64,000 nucleotides of DNA from Candidatus Poribacteria bacterium (GCA_022822005.1 JAJECO010000046.1:1-64000); one strand, 5' to 3'; shown: positions 51,910 to 61,464, counted from the stretch's first letter. Program-made: numbers and translations. Notes: generated by a model from the sequence alone, not told the origin.

Positions 51910-53514
51910 TTACCTAAGAACGGCATCCAGTTTGCGAAGAGCCGTGTTTTTTAAGTCGGCGTTCGCCTTGTACTGGTAGTATCCTTCGAGCACTTTACTT
52001 ACATGCCGTTCTGCTGAACGGGAGAGTTTTCCGTTTTTCCGCACGTTTCCTGGACCCACGTTATACGCGGCAAGTGCAAGACTGTAATCTCCATTATACC
52101 TTTCAAGCATCTCGTGCATATATTTGATTCCGGCATTTAGATTTTTAGTCGGGTGGAAACGTTCGTCGATACTGGGATCTGGTGTCGGCTTTCTTACATT
52201 CTCATAGGAAGGAACCTTGAGACCGAGCTCCCGCGCTGTCGGTGGCATTAATTGTAAGAGTCCAGCAGCACCATTACGGGAAATTGCTTTGGGATTGAAA
52301 GTTGACTCCCTTTTGACCAAGGCGAGGATAAGCTCAACCTCAACATCGTACTGCTCAACAATCCGCTTAGTTGGCGATTTCGTATCTTTCGCATCGCTGA
52401 CCACCCGCTTTGTTCCACTGGTACTAGGAGTTTCTATCCTCATAGAAGCCTTCCCGCTCTTCACGGAGGTTCCCCGCGCCTCGGTCAAGGTCGCCCTTGT
52501 CTTTATTAAAGTTTCTTTCCTCCCCGTAAGCGTTCCCCTTTTAGTCACGGAACCCGAAGCTGCCTGGTCGGATAAATCAAACGTCAAACCAACGGCGAGA
52601 AGATGTTTATATGCCAAGTCTGGCTGCCGCAGGTAGGCATAGTGGAGATGTTTACCAAAGATATCAACGGAAAATCCTACACTCCAGTCAGGTTCTGGCT
52701 GGCTCCCCATGAGATCGACGGCTGTGCCTAACCGGAGCGCAAGTCCATGCGCGCCCGCTTCAGCACCCACTCTAAGCTGCCACAACGCTGTATCCAACAC
52801 ACTGTTAAATTGAAGCAACTGAACGGGGGTCCACGCTAGCCCAACGGCAAATGTCTGATCGAATTGCTTTAGGAGTCTTCCCTCCCGGTCTGGAATGGTC
52901 ACGCCGGATATGTCTATCAATCTTGCACCCAAGATCAGATGCGGGGGCAGTTTTACAATAGCACCAAGGTCGTAACTTGGCGTCCATTGGCTATCAGGGT
53001 TAGGAGCGCGATTGTATCCAAGATTGCCGCCAAGCTGTAATCGGCTGCCAATGGATCGGGCATAAGACAGCAAGAATTGATTATAACCCCGTTCGAATGT
53101 CCCTACCGGGTTGTTCGGATGGTCATGGAAGAAGCGGTCCTCCCCATTCAGATCTAACGCACTGAAGCCAAGTGTTCCCAAATAATGGATCGGATACCCG
53201 AAAGAAACTGCGCCTTGGGACAGATCGTAAACCAAACTTCCGTACCGAAGGCTTGCAAGTCCTGCTGGATTCCAGAGGGCTCCTGCTGAGTCATCGGCAC
53301 TGCCAATGAACGCGCCACTCATACCGAGCGCCCTTGCACCAACCACCGGACGAAGGGCAGCCGAGGCAATCGAGATACACAAAAGCCAAAGTACCGCACT
53401 TCCAACGCAGAGTTGAAGCCAACGGTTACGATGTCTATATGTGGCCGGCAGGAGACGGACTCTTTTCTTTTTATTGGATTTCAAGACGCAGGCGGGGACG
53501 TGTTGCACTGCCAT
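51910..53514 (-). CDS. Outer-membrane beta-barrel fused to a lytic transglycosylase
   Basis: 534 residues from ATG 53514, which has GGAGAGG upstream. A long basic N-terminus leads to a signal-type hydrophobic segment (about 31-53). Residues about 58-330 resemble PorV/UPF0164-type outer-membrane barrels (GARALGMSGAFIGSADDSAGA, ALWNPAGLASLRYG). After a Ser/Thr/Lys-rich linker (about 330-385), residues 390-534 are an SLT lytic transglycosylase: catalytic E403 in LVKRESTFNP, GAAGLLQLMPPTA, and AYNVGPGNV. Joining a barrel to a murein-cleaving domain is unusual and suggests local wall remodelling around an outer-membrane protein. Confidence 0.85.
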   Translation of the reverse strand: MAVQHVPACVLKSNKKKRVRLLPATYRHRNRWLQLCVGSAVLWLLCISIASAALRPVVGARALGMSGAFIGSADDSAGALWNPAGLASLRYGSLVYDLSQGAVSFGYPIHYLGTLGFSALDLNGEDRFFHDHPNNPVGTFERGYNQFLLSYARSIGSRLQLGGNLGYNRAPNPDSQWTPSYDLGAIVKLPPHLILGARLIDISGVTIPDREGRLLKQFDQTFAVGLAWTPVQLLQFNSVLDTALWQLRVGAEAGAHGLALRLGTAVDLMGSQPEPDWSVGFSVDIFGKHLHYAYLRQPDLAYKHLLAVGLTFDLSDQAASGSVTKRGTLTGRKETLIKTRATLTEARGTSVKSGKASMRIETPSTSGTKRVVSDAKDTKSPTKRIVEQYDVEVELILALVKRESTFNPKAISRNGAAGLLQLMPPTARELGLKVPSYENVRKPTPDPSIDERFHPTKNLNAGIKYMHEMLERYNGDYSLALAAYNVGPGNVRKNGKLSRSAERHVSKVLEGYYQYKANADLKNTALRKLDAVLR

Positions 53515-53571
53515 TCCTCTCCAATGTTCAGGGTAAAAAATTTGGCTGTGACAAAGCAGGTTCACCCGTTG

Positions 53572-54057
53572 TCAATTGGCAACGGTGAGTAGTATGGTTT
53601 GGGTTGATGTCAAGACTTCAGTATCGGTATCGACACCTGACGATTGCACCGAAATCACTTGGTTAATTGCTGTAACAACAAGCTGGAGCACTTCGACTTT
53701 GACTGTGCCCTCCGACTTCTTTGGAGCAGACCAAATCGCTGTATTTTGATCCGTGGAGGTCAATATGCCGTAACCGGTTGTGTTGATCCAACTAAAAATG
53801 ATATTTGAGCCCGGAAGTTCGTCAACAGTTGCCGTCAGGTTCACTGTCTCACCAGCCTGAACAGTATCTTTGCTTACATCGACATTGACCTTAAGCGACT
53901 GATTTTCCACGTCTGTTTGTGTAACCGTAGCGTCGGTTTCTTCAGACTCTCGCAGGGGGTTTTCGACAGAACTCCCTCCACAACCGAGCAAGCATAAGGC
54001 AATGGTGGGTAAAACCATGCGTGACAGCACTGGCGCTATATCCAAGATTTTGATCAT
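53572..54057 (-). CDS. Lipoprotein with an Ig/PKD-like domain
   Basis: 161 residues. The signal ends in the lipobox LLGC with Cys26. After a short acidic linker, residues about 55-155 look like one immunoglobulin/PKD-type beta sandwich: VNVDVSKDTVQAGETVNLTATV then NIIFSWINTTGYG. It lies just upstream of the barrel-transglycosylase gene on the same strand, 57 bases away. It may be a partner at the outer membrane. No enzymatic motif is seen. Confidence 0.7.
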   Translation of the reverse strand: MIKILDIAPVLSRMVLPTIALCLLGCGGSSVENPLRESEETDATVTQTDVENQSLKVNVDVSKDTVQAGETVNLTATVDELPGSNIIFSWINTTGYGILTSTDQNTAIWSAPKKSEGTVKVEVLQLVVTAINQVISVQSSGVDTDTEVLTSTQTILLTVAN

Positions 54058-54178
54058 CGTCTTTGTCCTTTAGGTTGAGTTTTTGGGTGTATTCAGCCGA
54101 AACTGGCTGCAATAACAGAAACGCACAGTCGAATACACGGTTTCAGTCAATGGGTGATAACGATTTAATCGAACATGG

Positions 54179-55306
54179 TTAGAGTTTCGGATATTTGGGA
54201 ACGTCTTTATAGTGTCTCCAACTCTCAGCGTAGATCTTCCAAAGCCCGTCGGCGGGATCCACCATAAAAACCAACTCTTTCTTGCCGTAATCTGAGTAAG
54301 CAGGTTGACTGCCAGAAGCACGAGTACCGACAAATTCTTGGAAGAAATTGACATCCGCCACAGCATTATCCCCACTGATTTGCAGTTGAGAAATGTTCAC
54401 TCTAATTTTGCTATACACTGCATTAAGGGATTTCATCTTCTCACGCAACTGTTTTTTGTTCAATCGAGTCGCGTGTTCTCGTCCCTTGGTAATAGTAACC
54501 CTTGTAATCTCAGCATCCTCTGCATACTTAGACATATAAGTTTTAAGATTCTTGCCCTGCCAAGCCTGCTGCCATTCTCCCAAAACCTGACTCAATTTAA
54601 GCTGGGTATCGAGCGGCGTCTCACCAACAATCGGCGAGGTATCTTCTGGTGCAGCGGTTCGAGACGGTGTAACAACCTTGTTGGGAAGAACCGAAGGATT
54701 AAAAGGCTGCGACGGAGGATTTTCGGGGGTTGGATTGGCGGATTGTGCAACGATTTCTTCGTCATCTTGAACGATATATTCCTCGGTAATATCGGAATAT
54801 TCCAAGTCATCCTGAATTCTGTCATCTATCAGTTTCCAGCGTTGTAAGAGCCCCCGCTTTTCAACAATTATATCCCGATAAATTACAACTAAAACCTTGC
54901 CGTCTTGATAGAGTGTAACAGGGATGCGTTCAATCTGCTGCCGATTTGCGTTCTTAGGATCTGTCTGGGGACGGAGTCCAGCTATATCCACTTCAATCTT
55001 TTCTCTACTAAACAACTTCAATGCGCGTTCGTACTGACTCCGGTTTTTGATCTGTGCGGTCGAATCCCACAGCTGCTGATACAGCCCCGGTTGTTTTGAT
55101 TCGACAGCTTGCTTCCACTGTTGAAGGAAAGGTTCAATCGCTCCAGTTGTTTCAATAATCTGTAGTCCGAGTACCATTGCCAGGAGGATGACGGCTGCGC
55201 CGATAATACCGATCATACCAAAGAGGGTATTGGGATTTTGAAATGCGGTGGTAAATTCATTCTTACCGGACCGCATCATCTGTCTAGCGAAACGATTTGC
55301 TTGCAT
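54179..55306 (-). CDS. Membrane-anchored protein with NTF2/SnoaL-like domains
   Basis: 375 residues; ATG 55306 has GGGGGGTAG upstream. One membrane helix (about 29-51) is followed by an NTF2-like region (about 58-170), a proline/threonine-rich linker (about 190-235) and a second NTF2/SnoaL-like domain ending WKIYAESWRHYKDVPKYPKL. That ending closely matches the C-terminus of the neighbouring lipoprotein (WKIFRESWRIYEAVPRYG), so the domains are paralogous. It lies 12 bases downstream of that gene. Role unknown; a cell-envelope scaffold is plausible. Confidence 0.7.
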   Translation of the reverse strand: MQANRFARQMMRSGKNEFTTAFQNPNTLFGMIGIIGAAVILLAMVLGLQIIETTGAIEPFLQQWKQAVESKQPGLYQQLWDSTAQIKNRSQYERALKLFSREKIEVDIAGLRPQTDPKNANRQQIERIPVTLYQDGKVLVVIYRDIIVEKRGLLQRWKLIDDRIQDDLEYSDITEEYIVQDDEEIVAQSANPTPENPPSQPFNPSVLPNKVVTPSRTAAPEDTSPIVGETPLDTQLKLSQVLGEWQQAWQGKNLKTYMSKYAEDAEITRVTITKGREHATRLNKKQLREKMKSLNAVYSKIRVNISQLQISGDNAVADVNFFQEFVGTRASGSQPAYSDYGKKELVFMVDPADGLWKIYAESWRHYKDVPKYPKL

Positions 55307-55318
55307 CTGCCTACCCCC

Positions 55319-56659
55319 CTAATTAAACGTAGTACCGTACCTTGGAACAGCTTCGTAAATACGCCAACTCTCACGGAAAATCTTCCACTCAACCCCAACT
55401 TGACGCGCCCACACCTCTCGCGTCCACAAATCGTGCAGAGCGGGCACCCCTCCACTCGCCGTATTTCGCGAAAGACGACTGAACCGATAGGTAGCAATGA
55501 CGCTTTCTCCGTCCGCATCAAATCTGGAACCCGTTTCCTGCCATTCGGCATTCACCATCTGTTTCAAAGCATCAACCATCTGCAGACGGTCAAGATCGGT
55601 TTGTTCTTCATTGCTAGACCGAATAACTGTCTGGTTTAGCGTCGCGTCTTGGGTATACATTCCCAAGTGTTGGTGCATATCTTTTGTTGCCCATGCAAGA
55701 GCCCACCCACTGATCGCCGCTCTACCGCTATTAATCTGTTCATCAGTCAGTGACGTACTGTTAGTTCGAACCGGCTGTTTTTCGCGCTGCTGCTGAACAT
55801 ACGCCTTTGCTTCCTGTCTTCTTCGGGCCAGCGTCTCTGTTAACACATTAGACCGATCTAGTTGTTCAATGTGTTTTGAATAGCTCGCTACCTGCACTGC
55901 TGCCTTCTCTCGCGCTGCCGACGCCTCCTTCCGCACTTTCTCCACCAACGATTGAGCCGCCGATAGTTCACGCCGCAATTGACGGATCTGACGCTCATGT
56001 TTTTCGACTTGACTCTGTGCCTGGAGAAGCTGTGCCTGCACCGAGCCTAACTTTGATTGAAGATCCGCGGCCTGCGCTTTGGCGTTACTATAATTGCTCA
56101 ATATCTCCCGGTGCGCTTGTTCTGCCTTTTGGAGTTTCTCGCCCATATCTGCTTGCAACTGAGTCTTTTGCATGTCCAATTGCTGGGCGTCCGTTCGAGA
56201 TTTTTCGAGTGCGTCATCTATTGTTTTTAGATCCGCTTCAAGCGTAACGATTTCCGCCTCCTTGCGCTTAATGATGGCATTGAATCCACTCCCCTGCGAT
56301 TTATACATCGCTTCCTGTTCAGCAATTTGTGCTTGAGCCAAAGCGCTATATGCCAAGTGCATCGCTCGAAGCCCATCCTTCGCACTTGCGGCTTCCTTCG
56401 CACGTGCAAGGTCATCTTCTGCCCGCTGCAAGGCATCTGAAGCAAGATCCTGAGCGTTGGCGAAATGCGCCTGTTCGATAGCCGTTTCAGACTGTGTGAT
56501 AACGGCATTGACATTTTCCAACTGAATCTTCCCAAGGGAACCGCTGCAGGCAATGAGGAGCATCGGCAGAAGGCATATCCATAGATGATGGAGGCAAATT
56601 TTCCCCTGAGTTCTAAGCAATCCCTGTTTTCCGATGCTTTTGTCTCTGAACGATTTCAT
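55319..56659 (-). CDS. Coiled-coil lipoprotein with C-terminal NTF2/SnoaL-like domain
   Basis: 446 residues. The signal ends in LLIACSG with lipobox Cys38. Residues about 50-300 are largely coiled coil with a DUF4398-like opening (AIEQAHFANAQDLASDALQRA) and runs such as AQLLQAQSQVEKHERQIRQL. The C-terminal domain (about 315-446) is NTF2-like and shares its ending with the next gene. The size and plan suggest a periplasm-spanning scaffold anchored by lipid. No catalytic residues are evident. Confidence 0.72.
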   Translation of the reverse strand: MKSFRDKSIGKQGLLRTQGKICLHHLWICLLPMLLIACSGSLGKIQLENVNAVITQSETAIEQAHFANAQDLASDALQRAEDDLARAKEAASAKDGLRAMHLAYSALAQAQIAEQEAMYKSQGSGFNAIIKRKEAEIVTLEADLKTIDDALEKSRTDAQQLDMQKTQLQADMGEKLQKAEQAHREILSNYSNAKAQAADLQSKLGSVQAQLLQAQSQVEKHERQIRQLRRELSAAQSLVEKVRKEASAAREKAAVQVASYSKHIEQLDRSNVLTETLARRRQEAKAYVQQQREKQPVRTNSTSLTDEQINSGRAAISGWALAWATKDMHQHLGMYTQDATLNQTVIRSSNEEQTDLDRLQMVDALKQMVNAEWQETGSRFDADGESVIATYRFSRLSRNTASGGVPALHDLWTREVWARQVGVEWKIFRESWRIYEAVPRYGTTFN

Positions 56660-57160
56660 TTTTTCGAACCCCTGAGTACGATTACTGATTTATGGTGAAT
56701 TATAGAAATAAGTAAACATTACCCATAACTCCGACCTTTGAGAGGTTTCCAAAGTCCCCCTGACAAGGGGGATTTAGGGGGTTGGCTGTGCAGTGGGAAT
56801 GTCTAAGTAATTGTAAAATCTACCATAGATTAATTTTTCCAATCGTTGGGCAATCACAATCCCTAATCCAGTAACCTCTGATTCTTTTCGATTTTCAGCA
56901 ACAATTCGATAAAACATCAGACAATTAGTCAATAAAAACGGATAAAGTGAGTGAAAAGTTGCAATTTGAATAGATTGCAGCCTAATGTACAACGTGACTA
57001 TTGCCAATTTGGTTGCTTTTTTCTTAAGGGGATAGACATAAGAGTTTTTGACAGATGACATAAAATATGCTATCGTTCTAATGATTAAAATTTTATCATA
57101 GTGAGGATTTCAGGCACTCCGAAATCCGTAGAAAAAGGGTCGGGCAAAAAAGATTTTATT
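56660..57160. other. Intergenic region with dispersed repeat
   Basis: About 500 bases without a convincing gene; a 95-codon leftward frame (56774-57061) has no ribosome site or family match. It contains a CCCCCTGACAAGGGGGATTT repeat (56752-56783) related to the one at 20978-21045. A GTG start at 57101 is open but the GTG at 57161 is preferred for the next gene. Confidence 0.55.
56752..56783. repeat. CCCCCTGACAAGGGGG-type repeat
   Basis: Palindromic CCCCCT/AGGGGG words; related in reverse orientation to the repeat at 20978-21045. Confidence 0.55.
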
Positions 57161-58048
57161 GTGAGAAAAGCGTTTCGTGCTTACACTTTAGTGATAATAG
57201 GACTGCTCTCTGTCTTTATACAGGGTTGCGGCGGTGACAAGGAGTCCCCTGATCGTGTCAAACCCGTTTCTGCCGACCCCCTTCCTCTCGCTAAACCAAG
57301 GGGGATGGTACTGATTCCCGCAGGCGAATTTCAGATGGGCGGGCACGATCGAGAGGCGGAGGCCAATGAACTGCCGGTGCACACGGTCTATATTGATGCG
57401 TTCTATATGGACAAACATGAGGTGACCAATTCAGAGTTTCAAAAGTTCATTCTTGCCAAACCAAACTGGCAAAGAGGGTGGATTAAGGATAGGTTCCACG
57501 ATGGACGATACTTGGAACACTGGAACGGGAATAAATACCCCAGAGGGTACGCAAACCATCCTGTAAGATATGTGAGTTGGTATGCGGCGGTGGCTTATGC
57601 ACGGTGGGCGGGAAAGCGACTCCCGACAGAAGCAGAGTGGGAGTATGCGGCACGTGGTGGATTGCAGGGCAAAAAGTATCCGTGGGGCGATGTCCCTGAT
57701 ACGGGGAAGGCGAATTACACCAGCGGTAATCCTGGCGATACAACGCCAGTGGGCAAGTATCCGTCCAACGGGCACGGCTTGCATGACATGACAGGTAATG
57801 TAGCAGAATGGTGTCTTGATAAGTATGATAAGAATTTCTATTCTATATCTCCACGTGAGAATCCGCTTTCGGGTGCCGAGAATGTGAATTGGTTTATCGG
57901 TCATTTCACAAGGGTTGAAACCGATCGCGTGGTGCGCGACGGTTATTGGCACCACAGTCCAAAGGGGTTGCGCATCTCTATTCGCAGCCCAGGTTCGCCT
58001 TCGGACTGCTACGGCGGTGGCGGTTTTCGTTGTGCTCGGACTCAATAA
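57161..58048 (+). CDS. SUMF1/formylglycine-generating-enzyme-fold lipoprotein
   Basis: 295 residues from GTG 57161, which gives a clean lipoprotein signal (MRKAFRAYTLVIIGLLSVFI then QGC, lipid site C23). The domain begins PRGMVLIPAGEFQMGG and continues with DAFYMDKHEVTN, YVSWYAAVAYARWAGKRLP, EAEWEYAARGG and DMTGNVAEWCLDKY: the SUMF1 (DUF323) fold. The paired catalytic cysteines of true formylglycine-generating enzymes are not seen, so it is probably a binding or structural member. It ends GGGGFRCARTQ as expected. Confidence 0.85.
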   Translation: MRKAFRAYTLVIIGLLSVFIQGCGGDKESPDRVKPVSADPLPLAKPRGMVLIPAGEFQMGGHDREAEANELPVHTVYIDAFYMDKHEVTNSEFQKFILAKPNWQRGWIKDRFHDGRYLEHWNGNKYPRGYANHPVRYVSWYAAVAYARWAGKRLPTEAEWEYAARGGLQGKKYPWGDVPDTGKANYTSGNPGDTTPVGKYPSNGHGLHDMTGNVAEWCLDKYDKNFYSISPRENPLSGAENVNWFIGHFTRVETDRVVRDGYWHHSPKGLRISIRSPGSPSDCYGGGGFRCARTQ

Positions 58049-58118
58049 TCGCTTAAATTCTGACCGCTTTATCCCTTTTATCTCCGAGCAATTTCACCAC
58101 TCACTATGCACCAATATC

Positions 58119-58469
58119 TCAATCCAGTGTCACAAAAATGCTTTTCCGCGGTTGAGCATTGACTGCTCGGCTACGATGCCCCTTGCCGGTGGTATCCTCT
58201 GCCAAAAGGATATCCCCCGGACCGAAGCGCCGTATCGTGCCGTCGCCCACTTCAATGTCAACGCCACCGCTTAATGTGATGACATATTGCCTTTGTGGAA
58301 CGGTATGCCAATCATAGTCGTAGTCGGGTTCAGTTTCTCTGAAAATGATGCCAGTCACATTTTGAACCTGCGACATTCGACCGATATCACCGCTATCTTC
58401 AAGGGGAATCTCTATATCTTCAAAATGAGACTCGCCATCGGAACCAGTATAGAGACGAGTTATTTTCAT
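58119..58469 (-). CDS. Small cupin protein
   Basis: 116 residues, one cupin domain. The first motif region reads YDWHTVPQRQYVITLSGGVD, with H55 and Q59 positions suited to metal binding, and the second reads FGPGDILLAEDTTGKGHRSRAV with a late His. The N-terminus MKITRLYTGSDGESHFEDIEI is common in stand-alone cupins. Substrate unknown. It sits between the SUMF1-type lipoprotein (opposite strand) and the PaaK-like ligase (same strand). Confidence 0.8.
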   Translation of the reverse strand: MKITRLYTGSDGESHFEDIEIPLEDSGDIGRMSQVQNVTGIIFRETEPDYDYDWHTVPQRQYVITLSGGVDIEVGDGTIRRFGPGDILLAEDTTGKGHRSRAVNAQPRKSIFVTLD

Positions 58470-58540
58470 CGTTGTTCTAAAACCTCCTGTGACGGTTAAT
58501 ACATTGTCAATTTTGAAGGGTTGACTTCAACTGAAGCGCG

Positions 58541-59893
58541 CTATGACCGCTTCACAAACGCAGGTCTCTCCTCTATTATCCGTTTTGCCTTAAATGCCGT
58601 GCGCTCCAAAGTCCCTTGACGCACAAATTCTACCTCCGGTCGAAAACCTAATGCTTCGCGCAGGGCATTTGCAGTCTTTTCCTGAAGGGTCGACACGCGC
58701 GGCTGCGGCATTTCCTCCTGTTCCAATTCGACTGAAATGGTGCAGATGTCCCGATGAGCTGAAGCATCATGCGTCAACCGAATACGGTATTCGGGACTTA
58801 GTTCTTCAAAGGAACGCACCACCTGCTCCACCTGCATCGGATAGAAGTTGACCCCCATAAACACGATCATATCATCCGCTCTGCCCAAGATGCCTCCCGG
58901 GGACCGGGCATGGGTGCGTCCGCACGGACATGGCGATGGGTCCAGTCGCACAAGGTCGTTTGTCCAGTACCGGATCATCGGCGTAGCACTCCGCTCAAGG
59001 TGGGTGATAACCAAAATCCCTATCTCCCCATCCGGGACAGGTTCTTTCGTTTCAGGGTCAATGACCTCGATCAAATGGAGATCTTCGCTCCAATGTAACC
59101 CGGTTTTGTGAGCGCATTCGCTGGCAAAAGTAGGACCAATTTCGGCAAGCCCGTAGTAATCATAGGCGTCGATACCGAGACCATTCTCAATGGCTTGGCG
59201 TGTTGCTGGCACCTCTGTACCCGGCTCCCCACCGAAACAGCCAATCCGGATGCCGATATCCGATGTGCTGTAATTGTGTGCTTTCAGCTGTTCCGCGAGA
59301 TATATGGCATAAGAAGGAGTCGCAATAAGGACGGTGCTCTTGAGGCGTACCATATAATCAATCTGTCTTTCGGTCAACGCTGCACCTATTGGAATAACGA
59401 GGCAGCCAATTTTTGCACTGGCGTAGTGAACAGCCAAACCTGCCACCCAAAGCCCATAAGCAAACGCGTTCTGTAAGACGTCCCCCGGACGGACACCAAT
59501 ACTCCAGAGCGTCCTTGCTGTCACGTCTGTGATGTACTGCACATCCCTCGCACTCCAAATCGTATTGACAGGTGTACCTGTTGTTCCAGTGCTTGGATGG
59601 ACCTCCCGGAACTCCGCCTGGGGTGCAACGGTAAATCTTCCCAAAAACGGGTGCTGTGCCTGCTCCCCACGTAACTCCTCCTTATGGACAAAAGGAAACT
59701 TGCGGATATCATTCAGGGTTTTGATATCTGCCCGCGACACACCCGCTGCGTCGAAACGCTCACGATAGAATTCGCTCCGATGATAGCACCGATCAACCTG
59801 CCATTTGAGTTTTGCAAGCTGTAGCGCATCCAAATCGCCCCTCGACATGGTTTCGACTTTATAGTCGAAAAAGACCGAAGTATCACGTCCCAT
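58541..59893 (-). CDS. Phenylacetate-CoA ligase (PaaK)-like adenylate-forming enzyme
   Basis: 450 residues from ATG 59893, whose GGAGGAG ribosome site overlaps an upstream in-frame ATG at 59905. The ATP-binding motif is HPSTGTTGTP, with YYGLAEIGP, GEIGILVITHL and the hinge region SPGGILGRADDMIVFMGVNF following. These are PaaK-type AMP-forming ligases that make acyl- or aryl-CoA thioesters. No phenylacetate pathway gene is adjacent, so the acid used is unknown. Confidence 0.85.
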   Translation of the reverse strand: MGRDTSVFFDYKVETMSRGDLDALQLAKLKWQVDRCYHRSEFYRERFDAAGVSRADIKTLNDIRKFPFVHKEELRGEQAQHPFLGRFTVAPQAEFREVHPSTGTTGTPVNTIWSARDVQYITDVTARTLWSIGVRPGDVLQNAFAYGLWVAGLAVHYASAKIGCLVIPIGAALTERQIDYMVRLKSTVLIATPSYAIYLAEQLKAHNYSTSDIGIRIGCFGGEPGTEVPATRQAIENGLGIDAYDYYGLAEIGPTFASECAHKTGLHWSEDLHLIEVIDPETKEPVPDGEIGILVITHLERSATPMIRYWTNDLVRLDPSPCPCGRTHARSPGGILGRADDMIVFMGVNFYPMQVEQVVRSFEELSPEYRIRLTHDASAHRDICTISVELEQEEMPQPRVSTLQEKTANALREALGFRPEVEFVRQGTLERTAFKAKRIIEERPAFVKRS

Positions 59894-60221
59894 CTTCTCC
59901 TCCATAATGCAGTGCCCGTCAAATCAGTGCTGAGATTCACAATTTCCACAAGGTTAAAAACTATAAGGTGTGAAGGGTCTGCTTCGTAGTTCCAAGCTTT
60001 TGATTATAGCAAAGTATCAAGCGGGTTCACAAGTCAAAAGGCGCTTGACTTTATCGGTCTTGAGTGCAATAATCTTCCAAGACCAACACAGTTAAAAACC
60101 GATGAAGTCCGATCAGTAGTTGTTCACAGAGTCCTTATGACCACACAACGGATTAAAGGATTTATCCAACTCGGACGTAACCTCACGCACCAATCTGTAC
60201 CACACAACAGGAGTATAGACT
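59894..60221. other. Intergenic region between divergent genes
   Basis: 328 bases between the leftward PaaK-like gene and the rightward enolase-superfamily gene. No gene, strong promoter or clear repeat is seen. ACACAACAGGAG precedes ATG 60222. Confidence 0.5.
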
Positions 60222-61436
60222 ATGAAAATTACTGACATTGAACTTATCCCGATTTATCCACGTATCGCTGCACGTAATACGGATTACAAGGCTCGATTCA
60301 CCGCTATCAACCACCGCACGATTTTCAAAGTGCACACAGACAACGGATTGGTTGGCTACGGCGACTACCGCTGCTCTGCCCCTGATCAATCAAGTGTAGA
60401 ACCTCTCATTGGCCGCAATCCATTCGACTTTATCAACAACGATCTGAATATAGGGCTGTGCGGTGCCCTTTATGATGTGATGGGCAAACACCTAGAAGTC
60501 CCTGCCTATAAACTGATGGGACAGAAAGTACGAGATGCGATTTCCGTCGCCGCGTGGACGAGGCCCGCAGCACCGGAAGCGTTTCGTGACGAAATCCAGC
60601 GGGCAGCAGACCAAGGGTATATGACTTTCAAGATGCACACGTGCGAATATTACGACGTGATGGAGCAGACACGGTTAGCAGAGGAGGTAGCACCAGAGGG
60701 ATTCAAGATTCACTACGATTTCAACAGCAATCGCAGTTTGGCGGCGGTATTACCTATCGTGCGTGAGTTGGAGAATCATCCCATCGTGGGTTACATCGAG
60801 GATCCGATCGTACGGAACGATATAGAGGGTTGGCGGCAGATACGGGAACAGAGCCGTCTACCAATTGTCATGCACGCTCCACAACTCGGCGGTGTACAGG
60901 AAATCATCCATGGGCTTGCAGATGCCTATATGGTTGGAGAGAGCGGTATCGGTGACAGCCTAATCCGGGGGTTCGCGTGTGGAAAGGCAAATCTTCAGGT
61001 GATTATACAATTGACCGGCGGCACGCTTACCAAGGCGTTGGCACTACATATGGGCGCCGTTTTGCCCACGATGACAGGGCACATGGTAACTCTGGATGAT
61101 CAGTATGAGGAAGACATCGTTACAGAGCGAATTCCGATAATTGAAGGATTTTCGCCTGTTCCAGAGGCACCTGGGCTGGGAATTGAGGTGGACGAAGATG
61201 CCTTAGCGCGGGCAGCAGCAAATCAACCGACAGAAATTCCTAAGCATGTCGGCATTCTACACATGCCGGGTGGTCACAAGATTTACACACCGTCCTTCGC
61301 TTCGGTAAGCAGACTGACGGGACGAGAGGAAGGAACGATCCGGGGACTCAAGCAAGAACTTTGGGATGACGACGGCTCCGAGGAGTTCGCCCGAATCTAC
61401 GATCAAGTGCAGCAGGAAGGCTCGTTCGTCGAGTAG
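60222..61436 (+). CDS. Enolase-superfamily (mandelate racemase/muconate lactonizing-like) enzyme
   Basis: 404 residues. The capping domain occupies residues 1 to about 100; the barrel shows K137-M-H139 at the place of the KxK base, D166 in HYDFN and E193 in YIEDP as metal ligands. The third carboxylate normally comes next, but here the strand reads IVMHAPQLGG, so it is absent or replaced by H218. An extended C-terminal region (HMPGGHKIYTPSFASV) follows. Most relatives are sugar-acid dehydratases or racemases. Given the altered site, the reaction cannot be predicted. Confidence 0.8.
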   Translation: MKITDIELIPIYPRIAARNTDYKARFTAINHRTIFKVHTDNGLVGYGDYRCSAPDQSSVEPLIGRNPFDFINNDLNIGLCGALYDVMGKHLEVPAYKLMGQKVRDAISVAAWTRPAAPEAFRDEIQRAADQGYMTFKMHTCEYYDVMEQTRLAEEVAPEGFKIHYDFNSNRSLAAVLPIVRELENHPIVGYIEDPIVRNDIEGWRQIREQSRLPIVMHAPQLGGVQEIIHGLADAYMVGESGIGDSLIRGFACGKANLQVIIQLTGGTLTKALALHMGAVLPTMTGHMVTLDDQYEEDIVTERIPIIEGFSPVPEAPGLGIEVDEDALARAAANQPTEIPKHVGILHMPGGHKIYTPSFASVSRLTGREEGTIRGLKQELWDDDGSEEFARIYDQVQQEGSFVE

Positions 61437-61464
61437 CTATAGGGATTCCTGTACCAGCAAAGCG

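Noticed and set aside
56774-57061. 95-codon leftward frame before the SUMF1-type gene
   Set aside because: It overlaps a dispersed repeat at its end and has no ribosome site or recognisable domain.
57161-58048. True formylglycine-generating enzyme
   Set aside because: The SUMF1 fold is clear but the paired catalytic cysteines are missing.
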